Position numbers and translations under genes: made by a program
Source: Bacteroidales bacterium
GTDB lineage: Bacteria > Bacteroidota > Bacteroidia > Bacteroidales > Dysgonomonadaceae
DNA length: 35,796 bases
NCBI GenBank assembly: GCA_012840785.1
Contig: DUVZ01000142.1
Span: 1-35,796, forward strand
Direction: 5' to 3'
Notes under the pieces: model-generated
Told to the model about the DNA's origin: nothing
Database searches by the model: none
Seen by the model: only the letters and a program-made list of their open reading frames with translations
Shown here: one piece after another, positions 10,506 to 19,896 of the stretch
Numbering within the stretch: the first letter of the stretch is position 1
Layout: every line of letters starts with the position of its first letter

Positions 10506-10790
10506 ATCTCCATTGCGTATTTGAGTTTCAACTCATGTTTTTCAAATCCACCACAGTAGATTTGAGTTTTATCTCTTGATTGTGCAATCCACCATGGTAG
10601 TTTGAAGTTTTATCTCATGGTTGTTAAAATCCACCACAGTAGATTAGAGTTTCACTCCTTGATTTTGTAATTCACCGCAGTAGATTGAAGTTTCATCCCT
10701 TGATTGACGTATCTACCACGTTAGATTGGAGTTTTGTCTCTTGATTTTGTAATCTACCATGGTAGATTTGATTTCTGACTCTTAAAGTTT
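10506..10790. repeat. Degenerate tandem array, 7 units, about 41-bp period, palindromic core TCYACCNNGGTAGA
   Basis: Core-containing units start at 10506, 10546, 10587, 10629, 10670, 10711 and 10752 (spacings 40, 41, 42, 41, 41, 41). The last core TCTACCATGGTAGA (10753-10766) is a perfect 14-bp palindrome. Confidence 0.9.
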
Positions 10791-10855
10791 GCTTATGCTT
10801 GATAAGTGTAAATTAAAATGCAATAAACATTTCGATTTGATATGGCAGAGATATG

Positions 10856-10891
10856 AAAAGCCTTAATAGTGCTTCAACTATTAGGGCTTTT
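10856..10891 (-). terminator. Hairpin terminator downstream of the DUF4332 gene (possibly bidirectional)
   Basis: AAAAGCCTTAATAGT-GCTTCA-ACTATTAGGGCTTTT, 15-bp stem with a single mismatch. Confidence 0.8.
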
Positions 10892-10921
10892 CCTAAAAAT
10901 ATTTTTACTAGAATCTTACTA

Positions 10922-11329
10922 TTAGTAAGTAACCATTGGTTCTAGTTTTTTAGCCTGCTCAATAAAATCTTCAACTTGGCTTAACGCTGGAACCGAACGA
11001 GTAATTTTCTTTTCTTCCTGAACCTCTACCAGTTTTGCATGTAGATTTTCAGCATTTCTGTTTCTTAATTCTTTAACAGTGTCAACGCCAGCTGCTTTCA
11101 GTAATTCAGCAAATTGCGATGCAACACCATTGATACGAAATAGGTCGGCCATATTTACCCAAACTAGAATTCTACTCTCATCAAGTCCAGATTCGTTAGC
11201 TATTTTTTTTCTGCCAGCTTTTGATGCACCTGCTTCTAATAATCCCTCTACAGTTTTAACACCTGCTGCTGCTAATTTTTCTTGGTATACTGGTCCGATA
11301 CCTTCAATTTCTGTAATTTTCTTTGCCAT
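10922..11329 (-). CDS. DUF4332 (helix-hairpin-helix-like) domain protein
   Basis: ITEIEGIGPVYQEKLAAAGVKTVEGLLEAGASKAGRKKIA... typical of DUF4332. Confidence 0.88.
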   Translation of the reverse strand: MAKKITEIEGIGPVYQEKLAAAGVKTVEGLLEAGASKAGRKKIANESGLDESRILVWVNMADLFRINGVASQFAELLKAAGVDTVKELRNRNAENLHAKLVEVQEEKKITRSVPALSQVEDFIEQAKKLEPMVTY

Positions 11330-11360
11330 AATTTATTTTTTTATAGTTTAACATTGACGG

Positions 11361-11804
11361 CTAGAAGCCAAATTTCTTTCCTAAACCTCCAAGGATTTTA
11401 TCTTTTGCAGAACCTTTCAAAAGATCACCAAAGATATCTTTTACTCCCTCTTCGTTTGATTTTCCTTTATCCGATGTGAAATCGCTAAATTTATCTATTA
11501 TAAAAGGTATGGCAATACCTCCAATTTTATCGGCAACACCTTTTGGTAAACCCAATTTAGACATTAGATTGCTAACAGTGCTGTTTATTAAATTGCCAGC
11601 TAATGGCGAAGAACCTCCACCCTTACCAAGAAGACTCATAATATCATTGAGTTTTCCTTTACTAGCCGAGTCCATCAAGCCTGTTTTGAAAGTATCTGTT
11701 ACTACATTGGCAACACCATCAAGCTTACCTTCTTCTACTTCGGTTTTCCCCGCCAATTGACTAACCAATCCTCCTTTTACTGTATTTAAAAATTGATCTA
11801 ACAT
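11361..11804 (-). CDS. DUF937-like hypothetical protein
   Basis: Gly/Lys-rich small protein, MLDQFLNTVKGGLVSQLAGKTEVEEGKLDGVANVV...; immediately upstream of, and co-directional with, the DUF4332 gene. Confidence 0.6.
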   Translation of the reverse strand: MLDQFLNTVKGGLVSQLAGKTEVEEGKLDGVANVVTDTFKTGLMDSASKGKLNDIMSLLGKGGGSSPLAGNLINSTVSNLMSKLGLPKGVADKIGGIAIPFIIDKFSDFTSDKGKSNEEGVKDIFGDLLKGSAKDKILGGLGKKFGF

Positions 11805-12104
11805 AGTTAAGCTGTTGTTATTTGTGAATAAAATTCTAATTTATTTTATTTGAAATCAATAGTATACTACATCTGCAAATACTATTTAGAAACATACAAT
11901 GTATTGTTAAAGTTCAATTTCCAATTAAAAAACAGGCTTAAACCTCAATTAAAAAGCCAATATACGAATAATTACTTTATTTAGTTATATTATAACAATT
12001 AGTTTGCGGAAAAGACATTAATTGATTCTAATTCTCAAAAAATATTCTTCACCTATTTTTATCTATGTTGTAGCTAACTTTTAGTAAGCGACTGTTTTTT
12101 TGAC

Positions 12105-12112
12105 TATTTTTG
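12105..12112 (+). promoter_or_regulatory. -7 element TATTTTTG upstream of the ABC-F gene
   Basis: Matches the Bacteroidetes TAnnTTTG consensus, 18 bp before the probable ATG at 12130. Confidence 0.5.
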
Positions 12113-12129
12113 TACAAACATTTATACTG

Positions 12130-14007
12130 ATGGCAAATCCTATATTACAAATTGATACGCTCACTAAATCGTTTGGACACCTCCTGCTGTTCGAGGATAT
12201 CTCTTTTGGTATTGCACAAGGCGACCGAGTGGGATTGATAGCGCGCAATGGAACTGGAAAGACTACACTTTTGAATATAATTGCAGGCAAAGAGCCTTAC
12301 GATTCGGGCAGGGTTGTATTTCGCAATGATATTAGGGTTGCCTATCTTCCACAAGACCCTGATTTTAAAGCCGGTCAAACAGTTCTTGAAGCTTGTTTTA
12401 CATCCGAAAACGAAGTTGTGCAACTCATAGCTCGATACGAAGAGATGATATCAACGGGCAATCACGAAAACCTAGACGAGGTGCTTTCTCAAATGGATTT
12501 AATGCAGGCATGGGATTATGAGCAAAAGGTGAAGCAGATATTGAACCAGTTGAATATTACGCGTTTAAATCAAAAAGTGGAGGAGCTATCAGGTGGTCAA
12601 ATAAAACGTATTGCATTGGCAAATGTGCTTATATCGGAGCCAGATTTTATTATTTTGGACGAGCCTACCAATCACCTCGATTTGGAGATGGTAGAGTGGT
12701 TAGAAGATTTTCTAGATAGATCGAATGCTACGTTGCTAATGGTAACGCACGATAGGTTTTTCTTAGATAGGGTTTGTTCGCAAATTATTGAAATTGATGA
12801 TAAACAACTCTATCAATACAAGGGCAACTACTCTTACTTTCTAGAAAAGCAAGAAGAGCGCATTCAATTACAAAGTACAGAGGTTAGCAAAGCAAAAAAT
12901 CTATTCCGTAAAGAGTTGGAGTGGATGCGAAAACAACCCCGTGCACGTGGCACAAAGTCAAAATCGCGTATCGAAGGATTTTATTCTTTGGAAGAGAAAA
13001 CAAGGAGAACACGCAATGACGAAAACATACAGTTGGCAGCCAAGGGCTCGTATATTGGTAAAAAGATATTTGAAGCTAAAAATGTATCAAAGCGTTTCGA
13101 CGACATAAAGATAACTGAAGATTTTAGCTACATCTTCACGCGCTACGAAAAAATGGGGATTGTTGGCAAGAATGGCACCGGTAAATCTACATTTATAAAA
13201 ATGCTTTTGGGTGAAGTAGAACCAGATAGTGGCTATTTTGATGTGGGCGAAACTGTTACGTTTGGTTATTACAGCCAAGATGGTTTGCAATTTGACGATA
13301 ATATGAAGGTAATTGATGTGGTACAAAATATTGCAGAGGTTATCGATTTGGGTGATGGACACAAATTGACAGCATCGCAGTTTTTGCTGCACTTTATGTT
13401 TGCTCCAGAAAAGCAACACGATTTTGTAGCCAAACTTAGTGGAGGCGAAAGAAGACGTTTGTATCTATGTACTGTTTTAATAAAAAAACCCAATTTTTTA
13501 GTGCTAGACGAGCCTACTAACGATTTAGATATTGTTACATTGAGTATTCTGGAAGAGTATTTAGCCAACTTCAAGGGGTGTGTTATTGTTATTTCACACG
13601 ATAGATACTTTATGGATAAAGTGGTAGATCACCTAATGGTTTTTGAGGGTGATGCAGTTATTAGAAATTTCCCTGGCAACTATTCTCATTATCGCGAGTG
13701 GAAACAATTGGAAGAGAGGAGAGTTAGCGAAGAGGTGAAAGCTGCAAATGTAGAGGCAAAGCCTCAAGCGCCAGTAAAGGAGAAGGTAAAAGTGAAGCTT
13801 ACCTATAAAGAGAAAATAGAGTTTGAGGGGCTTGAACAAGAGATTGCCGATCTAGAAACAGAGAAAGAAGAGCTTACCGAAAAGCTCTCCTCTGGAAAAC
13901 TCTCTTCTGACGATTTGGTAGAGAGCTCAAACAGAATAACCACTCTTATGGAGTTGATCGACGAAAAAACAATGCGTTGGTTAGAGTTGAGTGAATATGA
14001 AGCATAG
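12130..14007 (+). CDS. ABC-F family ATP-binding protein (Uup-like)
   Basis: Two ABC domains (GRNGTGKTTLLN-type Walker A, LSGGQIKRIALA, LDEPTNHLD; GKNGTGKSTFIK, LSGGERRRLYL, LDEPTNDLD) and a C-terminal coiled coil. Start moved to the internal ATG MANPILQIDTL. Confidence 0.93.
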   Translation: MANPILQIDTLTKSFGHLLLFEDISFGIAQGDRVGLIARNGTGKTTLLNIIAGKEPYDSGRVVFRNDIRVAYLPQDPDFKAGQTVLEACFTSENEVVQLIARYEEMISTGNHENLDEVLSQMDLMQAWDYEQKVKQILNQLNITRLNQKVEELSGGQIKRIALANVLISEPDFIILDEPTNHLDLEMVEWLEDFLDRSNATLLMVTHDRFFLDRVCSQIIEIDDKQLYQYKGNYSYFLEKQEERIQLQSTEVSKAKNLFRKELEWMRKQPRARGTKSKSRIEGFYSLEEKTRRTRNDENIQLAAKGSYIGKKIFEAKNVSKRFDDIKITEDFSYIFTRYEKMGIVGKNGTGKSTFIKMLLGEVEPDSGYFDVGETVTFGYYSQDGLQFDDNMKVIDVVQNIAEVIDLGDGHKLTASQFLLHFMFAPEKQHDFVAKLSGGERRRLYLCTVLIKKPNFLVLDEPTNDLDIVTLSILEEYLANFKGCVIVISHDRYFMDKVVDHLMVFEGDAVIRNFPGNYSHYREWKQLEERRVSEEVKAANVEAKPQAPVKEKVKVKLTYKEKIEFEGLEQEIADLETEKEELTEKLSSGKLSSDDLVESSNRITTLMELIDEKTMRWLELSEYEA

Positions 14008-14031
14008 TGTCTATTATTACGATACCCTCCC

Positions 14032-17000
14032 CTACCCTACAACTTCAATTAAACTGCCCTCGTCGATATCATTTTTAATGAACAGTGCTTTTGGAATGCG
14101 CTCTTGCAGCTCTTCTACGTGAGAAATAATACCAACAATACGGTTTCCTTTCTGAAGGTTGCTTAATGTCTCAAAAACAATATCTACCGACTCGGCATCT
14201 TGTGTTCCAAACCCTTCATCTATAAAGAAGAAGTTCTTTTCAGAGTTTGTTAATCCTTGCACATTTTCAGCCAAAGCAAGTGCTAGAGATAGCGATACCT
14301 GAAAGCTTTGTCCCCCAGATAGTGTCTTAACAGACCGTGTGCGTCCATTGTTGAGATAATCTACCACCTCAAATTCGTTTTTATCGTTTATCTGTAAGCT
14401 AAGCTGGTTTTTGGTTAGTCGATGGAATCGCTCGTTGGCTATAGCACACAAGTTTTTGAGATAGATGCTCGATACATAGTTTACAAAACCATTTGCTGTG
14501 AAAAGCTGAGTGAGAATCGAGATATTTGCTTTGCGGTTTTCTAACTTCTCTTTTTCTATTAACAGCTCTTTCTTTTCTTGGTATTCTTTCTCAGTACGTT
14601 CAAGGTCGTTCTTCAAAGTAGTTAGCTTGTTTCTCAGATTGATAATCATCTCTTCGCTCTCTTCAAATTCATGTTTTCTTTCTTCAAACTCTTCAGGTGA
14701 AAACGATTTGCCCTCCAATCTCTTTTCTAACTCTTCTACTGATTGCTTCAACGTATTATAGTTTATTCTAAAACTCTCTATGAGCACTCTCTCAGCCTCC
14801 ACATCGCGCCTGTGGCTTAGCAGTTGTTCAATTGCCTCTATCGACTCAAAAGAACTCTCAGCAAGCTTAGATTCAATTAAAGCACTGTTCTCACTCTCCT
14901 CTCTGCTTAATTGAGCAATCTGTTTTTCAAAAGCTTCTTTGGTAGCTTTCTGAGAAGATATTAGTAATAGTAAATCAGTCTTCTGCTTTTCTAGTGCTGC
15001 ATGCTCATCTTGTTTTGTTTTGATAAGTTGCTTCTGTTCTGAGATAATTTGATTGACTGTTTCAGATGTTTTGTTTTCAAAATCAGGTAGTTGAAGGAGT
15101 TTTAGTTGCTGCGAGTTTGACGCTATAAGCGTTTCATTATATCTGTTTTCTTCTTCTATTTTAGCTAACAACTCTTTTGCTTCTGTAAACTTCCTGCTTG
15201 TTTCTTCCAATACTCTGCGGTTCTCCTTTTGCAGATTTTCAAGCTTGTCTTTTTCAACAATCAATTGATCATTTTCTGCTTTCACAATTTTAAAAGCAGC
15301 TTCATCATCCGCTGAAAAACCATCCCACACAAATTGCGATACTTGCTTTTGCAGCTCCTCTTCGATGTTTTTTAGCTCAGCTTCAATACTCTCTCTGTTT
15401 TTATTATAACTGTTTTTCGTCTCTTGCAGTTTGGTCAACTCCAAATAGGTAGCCGTATTCAACTTTAATTGCTTATCAAGCGTTTCTAATTGTCGTTTGT
15501 TGTCCAATATATCTGCGCCAACATCTTCTGTCTCTATCACTTGTGGATGCTCTAGTGAGCCACAAAGTGGACAAGCTGCCCCTTCATGTATTTCGTTAGC
15601 AAATTGAGCTATCTTTTGTTTTACCTCTAGCTGTGTTTTTTGTCTGTTTGCTTTAGCTACCTGTTCATTTAACTGTTTGCTTTGTGCCTCTATTGCCTCT
15701 TTCCAACTGTTTTTATCATAATTCAACTCCTCGAATTTGTTGTCGGTAGTTTCAATTTGTTTACTTATATCCGTTAGCTTACCACTCCTATCCGCAAGTT
15801 GTTTTTTTAAGGCATTGTTTGCAGAAAACCAAAGTTCGACAGCTGTTAGCGTCTTCGCATCTATCAGCTTGCTCTTAATCTCTTCTACTTTTATATCAAC
15901 TTTATTTATCTCCTTTGTGATTGTATCAACCTCTTTTGATAGATTATCCACCACAGTTCGTCCTTTTTCTGTACGTTCTTCTCCTTTTTTTATAGCTGAT
16001 CTATAGGTCAATATTTGACTAATGAGTTCTAAATCTACTACCTCTTGTTTCTCCGTATCAATAGCGTCGATAAAAGGTTTAAGGGTAGTTAAGCTCTCTG
16101 CAGTTTTGGCAAATTTCTCTTTATTCACTGCCAACTCTTTTGCTATATTGTTTAGATTGGCATTTTCATAAGCCAGTTTCACACCAAGCTGATGCTTCAA
16201 TCTCAATATTTCATCAAACTGCTGATGTGTTTGCACATATAGCTTCAGAGATTTTTCTGTCTTTTCAATCTCTTTTTTGCGTTCTTCTTCAGCTACAAGT
16301 TTTTTATTTTGTTGCTGCAATAAGTTGAAGTCAGCATTTAGTTGCTTCAACTGTTCAAAAGCTTCATTCAGTTTTTTGTGCTCTTCAAGTTTTATGTCAA
16401 ATGTAGCTTTTTGGTCCGTGTATATCTTTGTCTTTTCATTTATTGCCTCTTCCGAGATATTTTCGTAGCCTGATAGCTTTCCTATCAACATGTTCAGTTC
16501 ATGCTCATTGGCATTGTATATACCTTTAGCGTTGTTATAAAGATCATACTGGTAGAGGTTGAATATTTCCTTCATCATCAAAGTACGGTCTTTGCCACCA
16601 AGTTCAATAAACTCTTTAAATTTTCCCTGTGGAATAATTATAGTGCGTTTAAAATTTACTCCACTCAATCCAATTATTGGTTCTGCATTGTCAATTTCCA
16701 AAGGCATCCAAGCTTCCTCTTTCCATTCGTAGAATGCAGCGGCGTGAATTTTTACATCATTAAAGTTCTTGCTGTTTCTTCTATACTCCTTAACAGCTCT
16801 ATATTTCTTGTTTTCATAGTTTAGGAATTCGAAATCAATATACATTCTATTTGATTTCAAATTCATCATATTGTAATTTCTATTAGTTCCACCCATTCTT
16901 TCAGAGTCGCCATAGAGTGAAAATGAAATAGCCTCTAATATGGTTGACTTGCCTGATGCTACAGCTCCAAATATTCCAAATAATCCAGCGTCGGTGAGTG

Positions 17001-17070
17001 CTGTAAAGTCTATAGTTTGTTGCTTCTGATAGGAGTATACTCCTTCTAAAGTTAATTTTACTGGTATCAT
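14032..17070 (-). CDS. sbcC: Exonuclease SbcC (SMC-like ATPase)
   Basis: Walker A GAVASGKSTILEAISF; long coiled coil; CPLCG zinc hook; LSGGQSFQVSLSLALALAE; FIDEGFGTQD. ATG overlaps the end of sbcD by 4 bp. Confidence 0.95.
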   Translation of the reverse strand: MIPVKLTLEGVYSYQKQQTIDFTALTDAGLFGIFGAVASGKSTILEAISFSLYGDSERMGGTNRNYNMMNLKSNRMYIDFEFLNYENKKYRAVKEYRRNSKNFNDVKIHAAAFYEWKEEAWMPLEIDNAEPIIGLSGVNFKRTIIIPQGKFKEFIELGGKDRTLMMKEIFNLYQYDLYNNAKGIYNANEHELNMLIGKLSGYENISEEAINEKTKIYTDQKATFDIKLEEHKKLNEAFEQLKQLNADFNLLQQQNKKLVAEEERKKEIEKTEKSLKLYVQTHQQFDEILRLKHQLGVKLAYENANLNNIAKELAVNKEKFAKTAESLTTLKPFIDAIDTEKQEVVDLELISQILTYRSAIKKGEERTEKGRTVVDNLSKEVDTITKEINKVDIKVEEIKSKLIDAKTLTAVELWFSANNALKKQLADRSGKLTDISKQIETTDNKFEELNYDKNSWKEAIEAQSKQLNEQVAKANRQKTQLEVKQKIAQFANEIHEGAACPLCGSLEHPQVIETEDVGADILDNKRQLETLDKQLKLNTATYLELTKLQETKNSYNKNRESIEAELKNIEEELQKQVSQFVWDGFSADDEAAFKIVKAENDQLIVEKDKLENLQKENRRVLEETSRKFTEAKELLAKIEEENRYNETLIASNSQQLKLLQLPDFENKTSETVNQIISEQKQLIKTKQDEHAALEKQKTDLLLLISSQKATKEAFEKQIAQLSREESENSALIESKLAESSFESIEAIEQLLSHRRDVEAERVLIESFRINYNTLKQSVEELEKRLEGKSFSPEEFEERKHEFEESEEMIINLRNKLTTLKNDLERTEKEYQEKKELLIEKEKLENRKANISILTQLFTANGFVNYVSSIYLKNLCAIANERFHRLTKNQLSLQINDKNEFEVVDYLNNGRTRSVKTLSGGQSFQVSLSLALALAENVQGLTNSEKNFFFIDEGFGTQDAESVDIVFETLSNLQKGNRIVGIISHVEELQERIPKALFIKNDIDEGSLIEVVG

Positions 17071-18284
17071 GATTGTTGATTGATAACTTCTTTAAATAAA
17101 TCTAGAATTTCTTGATTGGGGTTTTGACCTTTTACCGATTTGAAATAATCGGCAAATAGCGCTGTTACATCTTGATTCAAATTCACTTGCTTTGTGCTCA
17201 AATCCATCCTATTCTCATTAGTTACAATAGGTATGATATGTACAATTCCTTGATGTGCACTGTGTAGTCGTTTCGAGTCTTCAGGTTTTAGATAATCATC
17301 ACTCTCTATAGTAAGCTCCACCAAGGTGTTTTGATTCTCACTCAACCACGCCACAGCCATATCCATATCAATGCTTTTGAATCTTTTACGCACCAACAGT
17401 TTACCCTCCTTCAAGGGTATTCGCTCTTGCTCTACTGTTTTATTTTGCTCTGCTTTAATGATGTTTACATATTTTTGTTGTCCTGCTTCTGCAAAGGAGT
17501 ACGCCAAAGGGCTACCAGAATATATTACAGGTTGCTCATCGCTGCCTACATTTTGAAAACGATGAAGATGCCCTAGAGCAACATACTGTATTTGTGAAGG
17601 AATTGTGTCTGAATAGACAAGGTCGGCATTGCCAATTTTCAAGGGTTTTTCACCATCGGGTTCTTCTAAAGTCTCACCACCCCTTTTTTGCATGAATAGG
17701 TGTGTTGTTAGCATGTTCACTCCATGCTCATCACAATAAGTCTCTGCTATTTTGCCCCAACTTTTCTTTAGAGCCTCTTGCAGTGCTACATTCTTCTCTT
17801 CACCAAAATACTCTTTCATCCTCATTTCATTGGCATAAGGTGTAGCTATTATTCGAAGAGGATAGCTGTAGTTGGGTAGTTTAAACTCTATAAATCCATC
17901 ATCTGTTTTTGTTATTTCAAACCCATCATCCAATTGCAGTGTTTGCACTTTTGTGTTGGGAAGTCCCATAAATATTATTCCACACTCTCGTGCCAATGGA
18001 TCTGGTGAATCAATTCTACTAGGCGAGTCGTGATTGCCAGCAATGGCTATCACAGGGCGTTTGCCTTTGTTGGTCAATCGTTTCAATGTTTTGTACAACA
18101 GCTCTATTGCCTCTACAGGAGGATTGAAGGTGTCGAAAAGGTCACCTGCCACAATAACTACATCAACAGCTTGTTCATCAGCTATTTCACAAATTTCATT
18201 TAGTACAAGTATCTGTTCTTCCAGTCGATTGAAATTGTCCAATCGTTTTCCTAGATGCCAATCGGCTGTGTGGAGAATTTTCAT
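17067..18284 (-). CDS. sbcD: Exonuclease subunit SbcD
   Basis: MKILHTADWHLGKRLDNFNR; VVIVAGDLFDTFNPP; IAGNHDSPSRI; ALGHLHRFQ. Confidence 0.96.
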   Translation of the reverse strand: MKILHTADWHLGKRLDNFNRLEEQILVLNEICEIADEQAVDVVIVAGDLFDTFNPPVEAIELLYKTLKRLTNKGKRPVIAIAGNHDSPSRIDSPDPLARECGIIFMGLPNTKVQTLQLDDGFEITKTDDGFIEFKLPNYSYPLRIIATPYANEMRMKEYFGEEKNVALQEALKKSWGKIAETYCDEHGVNMLTTHLFMQKRGGETLEEPDGEKPLKIGNADLVYSDTIPSQIQYVALGHLHRFQNVGSDEQPVIYSGSPLAYSFAEAGQQKYVNIIKAEQNKTVEQERIPLKEGKLLVRKRFKSIDMDMAVAWLSENQNTLVELTIESDDYLKPEDSKRLHSAHQGIVHIIPIVTNENRMDLSTKQVNLNQDVTALFADYFKSVKGQNPNQEILDLFKEVINQQS

Positions 18285-18492
18285 TTCATGAAGATTATAA
18301 TGGGTTTAACACAAAAATAAGATTAATTTCTATTATCACATGCGATAACTCTTAATAAATTAGCTGTTCTTATTGTTGTGTTTGCAGGTTTAGCCGATGT
18401 TGCGATATTTCAATTGTTTTACAATCTAATTACACCTTCACATTATTACAGATTATGGAAGAGAACCCAATGATAGATTCTATTGCTTTTTG

Positions 18493-18500
18493 TACATTTG
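18493..18500 (+). promoter_or_regulatory. -7 element TACATTTG upstream of tcdA
   Basis: TAnnTTTG match in the 5' intergenic region. Confidence 0.45.
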
Positions 18501-18629
18501 CACTGAAATTGATTTTTAATTACTTGTTTCATAACTTATGAGCGCTTGAACTGTGCTTGTATAGGTTTTATAAAAGAGAGGCTATATATGCAAAAAGGTA
18601 ATCATAACCCAGTGGTAAGCAACTCAATC

Positions 18630-19373
18630 ATGGACTCATTCACTCGTGTAGAGTTGCTTCTTGGCAAAGAGGCTTTAAATCAGATTACCTCTAAAAGAGT
18701 TATCTTGTTTGGTGTTGGAGGTGTAGGCAGCTGGTGTGCCGAAGCTTTGGTGCGCAGTGGAATAATGCACTTAACTATTGTAGATCCAGATAGGGTAAAT
18801 GCATCTAATATTAACAGACAACTGCCAGCTACACAAGGTTCTATAGGACAATTAAAAGTTGATGTATTAAAGAGTCGCTTGCTTGAAATAAATCCAGAGG
18901 CTCAGATTGAAGCTCTTGCACAAATATATACAGAAGAGGCAGCGGCTTCATTTAATCTAAATAGCTACGACTATATAATTGATGCAATAGACACCCTTAC
19001 ACACAAAGCACACTTACTTTTAGAAGCTTGTAAAACTGATGCCATTGTGTTTGCTTCAATGGGTGCAGGGCTTAAAATGGACCCTACACGCATTCGCATT
19101 GATGAATTTTGGAAGGTGAAGGGATGTAAGTTGGCATCGGCACTGCGTCAAAGATTTAGAAAGACTGAAAAGCCTTCTAAAAAAATTCTATGTATATACA
19201 GCGAAGAGATGCTACGCAACAAAGGAGACAACCACGAGATTGAAGAGAGAGAAGTAGAGGGCGTTATTAGTAGCTACAAACCACATACCAATGGAGCCAT
19301 GCTCCATATAACTGGCATATATGGCTTTATGTTGGCTAGCTTGGTTATTAATGATATCAATGATGGCCTCTAA
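18630..19373 (+). CDS. tcdA: tRNA threonylcarbamoyladenosine dehydratase
   Basis: MDSFTRVELLLGKEALNQITSKRVILFGVGGVGSWCAEALVRSGI; NINRQLPAT; DAIDTLTHKAHLL. Family N-terminus begins at the internal ATG at 18630. Confidence 0.93.
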   Translation: MDSFTRVELLLGKEALNQITSKRVILFGVGGVGSWCAEALVRSGIMHLTIVDPDRVNASNINRQLPATQGSIGQLKVDVLKSRLLEINPEAQIEALAQIYTEEAAASFNLNSYDYIIDAIDTLTHKAHLLLEACKTDAIVFASMGAGLKMDPTRIRIDEFWKVKGCKLASALRQRFRKTEKPSKKILCIYSEEMLRNKGDNHEIEEREVEGVISSYKPHTNGAMLHITGIYGFMLASLVINDINDGL

Positions 19374-19441
19374 AATAGAGATTAACATTGGACAGATAGC
19401 ACTCTCTCTCGAATAGTAGAGACTACTTTAGCTATTCAACC

Positions 19442-19855
19442 TTACTTGATAGCATTATCATCTCTGGCTTCAAGTATGGGTAGGCTAGCTTCAGTTGCTA
19501 TATAAATCTTATCGCCATCCATTTTGTCAATATTTCTAACCCATAAATATTGAATATACTTAGTAGTTAGTTTGCCATTCTCTATTTCTATTGCTTTTGC
19601 CATACCTTTGGCTCTCTCTATTTCGGCCAAGCTGTTAAGTTTTTGCGATTCTAAGTTGGCTTTAGCCTCTTCTATCTGAATCATTCTGTTCTGCTCAGCT
19701 CTAGCCATCTCAGCCTTACCCATATTCTGGGCAGCTTCAATAGCTATTTTTGTTCTCCAAACATTGTACTTTGGTATCCCAAACAATAAACCCAATACTA
19801 CACCAAATAATACTACAATTACTAAAACTGTTGTGTAAAAACCGTATTTATTCAT
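19442..19855 (-). CDS. Small membrane protein with SPFH/prohibitin-C-terminus-like coiled coil
   Basis: Single N-terminal TM followed by AEMARAEQNRMIQIEEAKANLESQKLNSLAEIERAKGMAKAIEIENGKLT. Confidence 0.65.
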   Translation of the reverse strand: MNKYGFYTTVLVIVVLFGVVLGLLFGIPKYNVWRTKIAIEAAQNMGKAEMARAEQNRMIQIEEAKANLESQKLNSLAEIERAKGMAKAIEIENGKLTTKYIQYLWVRNIDKMDGDKIYIATEASLPILEARDDNAIK

Positions 19856-19896
19856 CTTTATTTCAAGTTAAGTTGGTTTGTGTGTTTATGCTTAAT

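Noticed and set aside
10506-10790. CRISPR or coding repeat
   Set aside because: Units diverge throughout, no cas genes, and a 41-bp period is out of frame with no ORF across it.
14510-16824. Multiple plus-strand ORFs within sbcC
   Set aside because: Antisense shadows of a long, clearly coding coiled-coil gene; compositions are Ser/Phe-rich as expected for shadow frames.
17331-17576. Plus-strand ORFs inside sbcD
   Set aside because: Antisense to SbcD; no conserved features.
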